This document shows, piece after piece, positions 7,143 to 8,677 of a stretch of 8,677 bases of DNA. The notes below the pieces were generated by a model that had not been told where the DNA came from, searched no databases, and saw nothing but the letters and a program-made list of their open reading frames with translations. The number at the start of each line of letters is the position of its first letter. Position 1 is the stretch's first letter. Where the stretch lies: positions 1 through 8,677 of the forward strand of contig JAKLKT010000098.1 of assembly GCA_023150495.1 (NCBI GenBank), in the 5' to 3' direction. The position numbers were made by a program, and so were the translations under genes. The stretch comes from Planctomycetota bacterium (lineage in GTDB: Bacteria > Planctomycetota > PLA2).

Positions 7143-8495
7143 CTAGACCGCGAGATCGCCGTCCTGCGTGCGCGGACGGCCCGGGATCGAGCTGAAGAGC
7201 GCCGTCCCGAGCGTCAGCGGGCCGACGCGGCCGCAGAACATGAGCGCGATCACGATGAGCTTGCCGAGGCCCGTGAGCCCCGGCGTGATGCCGGTGCTGA
7301 GGCCGACGGTGCCGAGCGCCGACGCGGCCTCGAAGAAGTTGCTCTCGAAAGGCGTCGGCTGCGTCAGCTCGAGGAGGTAGACGCCGGCCACGAGCGTGGC
7401 GCAGTAGAAGCCGAGCGTGGCGACGGCCATCCAGACGCGGTCGAGCGGGATCGCGCGGCCCCAGAACCTCGCCTCCCGTTCCCCACGGGCCGCGCCGCGC
7501 ATCACGCCGAGGATCGCGGTCACGGTCGTGCACTTGAGGCCGCCGCCGGTGCCCGACGGCGAGGATCCGATGACCATGAGCACGATCACGACGAGGAGCG
7601 ACGCCTTCGAGAGCGCGCCGATCGGGACCGTGTTGAAGCCGACCGTCGTCATCGCGGTCATGCACTGGAAGAACGCGGCGAGGAGCCTCTCCTCGGGCGG
7701 GAGCTCTCGGAGCGTCGGCTCGCCGAGAAAGAGCAGCGCCGTGCCGACGACGGTCATCCAGAGCGTCGCCCAGAGGATGATCTTCGTGGTCAGCGTCACC
7801 TGCTCGATCTTGCCCGTGATCATCCGTGCGAAGTCGACGACGACGATGAACCCGACCGCGCCGAGGTAGCTGAGCGCGGCGAGCACGCCGTTCATCCACG
7901 GATCCGCGGCGAACGCCTCGAAGCTCGTGTTCGAGAGGCCGAAGCCCGCCGTGCAGAACGCGGAGACGGAGTGGAAGACGGCGTTCCAGAGCGGCGCATC
8001 GACCCCCGCGCGGCGGAAGAGCGGGTAGAGCGCGAGGGCGCCGCAGAGCTCGATCGCGAACGTGAACCGGATCACGCTCCGGATGAACTTGTCGAGCCGG
8101 AACGAGTCCGGCAGGCTGAAGACCGCCCGGCCGATGCCGAGACGCACGGGCGAGAGGCCGTTCCTCCGCGAGAGGGTGAAGAACGAGCCGAGGGTCATGT
8201 ACCCGACGCCGCCGAGCTGGATCAGCGCGAGCACGACGAGCTGCCCGGGGAGCGAGTAGCTGTCGGCGACGCTCACGGTCGTGAGCCCCGTCGTCGAGAC
8301 GGCGGACGCGGCGATGAAGAGGTTGTCGAGCGGGCCCGCCCCGGGGCCCTTCTGGCAGAGCGGCAGGCAGAGCAGCAGCCAGCCCGCCGCGATGTACCAG
8401 AGGTAGCCGAGAAGGACGAGCGCCGTCGGGTGCAGCCGCGCGACGAACGCGCGCACCCCGGTCCGGGCCGGCTCCCCCGTGGTGGACGCGACCAT
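7143..8495 (-). CDS. trkH: TrkH/KtrB-family potassium channel subunit
   Basis: The product has 450 residues, the usual size of KtrB and slightly short for TrkH. The four repeated pore units each keep the selectivity-filter glycine: SAVSTTGLTTV (Gly70), SAFCTAGFGLSN (Gly184), TAMTTVGFNTVP (Gly286) and SALGTVGLSTG (Gly398). The Gly/Ser-rich gating loop after the third pore is present (IGSSPSGTGGGLKCTT, 309-324). Other family marks are LGGVGYMTLGSFF (94-106), FAIELCGALALY (146-157) and the C-terminal MFCGRVGPLTLGTAL (419-433). It forms a dimeric K+ uptake channel that normally needs a cytosolic RCK ring (TrkA or KtrA), and none is encoded in the window. I chose ATG 8495 because a GGGAGG Shine-Dalgarno lies 6 nt upstream; the frame stays open to 8633 only because the riboswitch leader lacks stops. 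Control is by the c-di-AMP riboswitch in its leader. It is first in the trkH-kimA unit. Whether it is TrkH or KtrB in the strict sense cannot be decided here. Confidence 0.96.
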   Translation of the reverse strand: MVASTTGEPARTGVRAFVARLHPTALVLLGYLWYIAAGWLLLCLPLCQKGPGAGPLDNLFIAASAVSTTGLTTVSVADSYSLPGQLVVLALIQLGGVGYMTLGSFFTLSRRNGLSPVRLGIGRAVFSLPDSFRLDKFIRSVIRFTFAIELCGALALYPLFRRAGVDAPLWNAVFHSVSAFCTAGFGLSNTSFEAFAADPWMNGVLAALSYLGAVGFIVVVDFARMITGKIEQVTLTTKIILWATLWMTVVGTALLFLGEPTLRELPPEERLLAAFFQCMTAMTTVGFNTVPIGALSKASLLVVIVLMVIGSSPSGTGGGLKCTTVTAILGVMRGAARGEREARFWGRAIPLDRVWMAVATLGFYCATLVAGVYLLELTQPTPFESNFFEAASALGTVGLSTGITPGLTGLGKLIVIALMFCGRVGPLTLGTALFSSIPGRPRTQDGDLAV

Positions 8496-8498
8496 GAC

Positions 8499-8532
8499 GA
8501 ACCTCCCGAGGGCCTCCCGCCGGGAGGTCCCC
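8499..8532 (-). promoter_or_regulatory. Expression platform: Shine-Dalgarno sequester helix and competing hairpin
   Basis: The trkH Shine-Dalgarno GGGAGG is at 8507-8502. Fold A pairs GGACCUCCCG (8530-8521) with CGGGAGGUUC (8508-8499): ten pairs, one of them G-U, around a 12-nt loop, with the whole Shine-Dalgarno buried. Fold B pairs CCUCCC (8527-8522) with a second GGGAGG copy (8518-8513) around a GGC triloop, then extends past a bulged A8528 with G8529-G8532 pairing to CCCU (8512-8509). Fold B leaves the Shine-Dalgarno free. The two folds share CCUCCC and cannot coexist. G8531 and G8532, used by fold B, also belong to the 3' strand of riboswitch helix P1, which links ligand binding to fold choice. 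The pairings are read directly from sequence; the switching is inferred and no energies were computed. Confidence 0.7.
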
Positions 8533-8658
8533 TTCCACGCCTGCGAGGTTAGCTGTCGGGCTCGGGCGGAAGAGATTGCCCTACGCGCGTTGGCGATGCG
8601 CCCCTGGGAACTGGGTCCCCCGCTCCCGCCCACGGCGGGATTCGGCGATGGGGGAAGG
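8531..8658 (-). promoter_or_regulatory. c-di-AMP riboswitch (ydaO-yuaA type) in the trkH-kimA leader
   Basis: The minus strand shows the conserved blocks of this aptamer in the right order. GCCGAAUCC (8646-8638) comes first, then a hairpin CCCGCC/GGCGGG with loop GUG (8639-8625), then GGGGGACCCA (8621-8612). GGGGCGCAUC (8604-8595) follows, then GUAGGGCAAUCUCUUCC (8584-8568) and finally the diagnostic GACAGCUAACCUCGCAGG (8557-8540). P1 forms from CGCC (8647-8644) with GGCG (8541-8538) and, beyond an internal loop, CCUUCC (8658-8653) with GGAAGG (8536-8531). The known role of this class is to bind cyclic di-AMP and turn off genes for K+ uptake, osmolyte transport and cell wall functions; B. subtilis kimA is itself under this riboswitch. 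That agrees with the two K+ transporter genes downstream. One normally conserved A in the GGGG..AAUC block is C here. The promoter of this leader lies outside or at the very edge of the window. Confidence 0.94.
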
Positions 8659-8661
8659 CTA

Positions 8662-8673
8662 CGCCCGCGGGCG
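8662..8673. repeat. Perfect 12-nt palindrome upstream of the riboswitch
   Basis: CGCCCGCGGGCG reads the same on both strands and lies 4 nt before the 5' strand of riboswitch P1. It could extend leader structure, be part of a hairpin ending an upstream unit, or be a protein site. In DNA this GC-rich it may also be chance, and it has no T tract. Confidence 0.3.
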
Positions 8674-8677
8674 GACA

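Noticed and set aside
3622..8538. A single 1,638-codon open frame on the minus strand that could be read as one giant protein.
   Set aside because: Only the last 475 codons have real protein character (the antiporter). The upstream part is Arg/Pro/Gly-rich out-of-frame sequence through kimA and trkH, open only because the DNA lacks AT-rich stop codons.
5241..8552. A 1,103-codon open frame on the plus strand.
   Set aside because: It is antisense to kimA, trkH and the riboswitch and is composed almost only of Arg, Glu, Asp and Ala, the usual artefact of a GC-rich complementary strand. It matches no domain I know.
8496..8633. N-terminal extension of TrkH by 46 residues to an ATG at 8633.
   Set aside because: The region is the riboswitch and its expression platform; the Shine-Dalgarno at 8507-8502 and the family length both support ATG 8495.
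1..8677. CRISPR arrays, insertion sequences, phage genes, tRNA or rRNA genes.
   Set aside because: I found no spaced direct repeats, transposase or integrase motifs, terminal inverted repeats, tRNA cloverleaf or rRNA sequence in the window.

Overview
The window is very GC-rich (roughly 70%) with strong G/C third-position bias, so nearly every true gene has long spurious ORFs on both strands. The gene content suggests a high-GC environmental bacterium of a deep-branching group: a HEAT-type tail ending in a W..WW motif, a secreted repeat protein of unknown function, a secreted serpin, and a c-di-AMP riboswitch over potassium transporters. Planctomycetota is my best guess and Acidobacteriota or an uncultured relative is possible. 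This is inferred from protein style only, because the window has no rRNA or other phylogenetic marker.

Layout. Positions 1-1957 (+) hold the 3' end of a probable HEAT-repeat gene and, 10 nt later, a secreted 582-residue protein built from two related halves. Positions 1961-3064 (-) encode a secreted serpin with an inhibitory-type reactive loop, convergent with the preceding gene at a 3-nt gap. A short divergent spacer separates it from a GNAT acetyltransferase (3129-3644, +). The GNAT gene overlaps tail-to-tail by 23 nt with a CitMHS-type cation antiporter gene (3622-5049, -). Upstream of that on the minus strand lie a KimA-type APC potassium transporter (5157-7139) and a TrkH/KtrB-type potassium channel subunit (7143-8495).

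The most informative region is the right end. The leader of trkH (8531-8658, minus strand) is a clear c-di-AMP (ydaO-yuaA) riboswitch. Directly after it, the RNA can fold in two mutually exclusive ways. One is a 10-bp helix that buries the trkH Shine-Dalgarno sequence. The other is a hairpin that frees the Shine-Dalgarno but needs two G residues from the 3' strand of the aptamer's P1 helix. This gives a simple translational OFF switch: c-di-AMP stabilises P1, P1 disfavors the freeing hairpin, and the Shine-Dalgarno is hidden.

How the genes work together: trkH and kimA lie in the same reading frame, separated only by a stop codon and one further codon, and kimA has no visible Shine-Dalgarno. 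One riboswitch could therefore set production of two unrelated K+ uptake proteins by translational coupling. The antiporter gene follows after 107 nt and may read through from this operon or use its own weak promoter. Together the three genes form a monovalent-cation and turgor module. No RCK (TrkA/KtrA) partner for the channel subunit is visible in the window.
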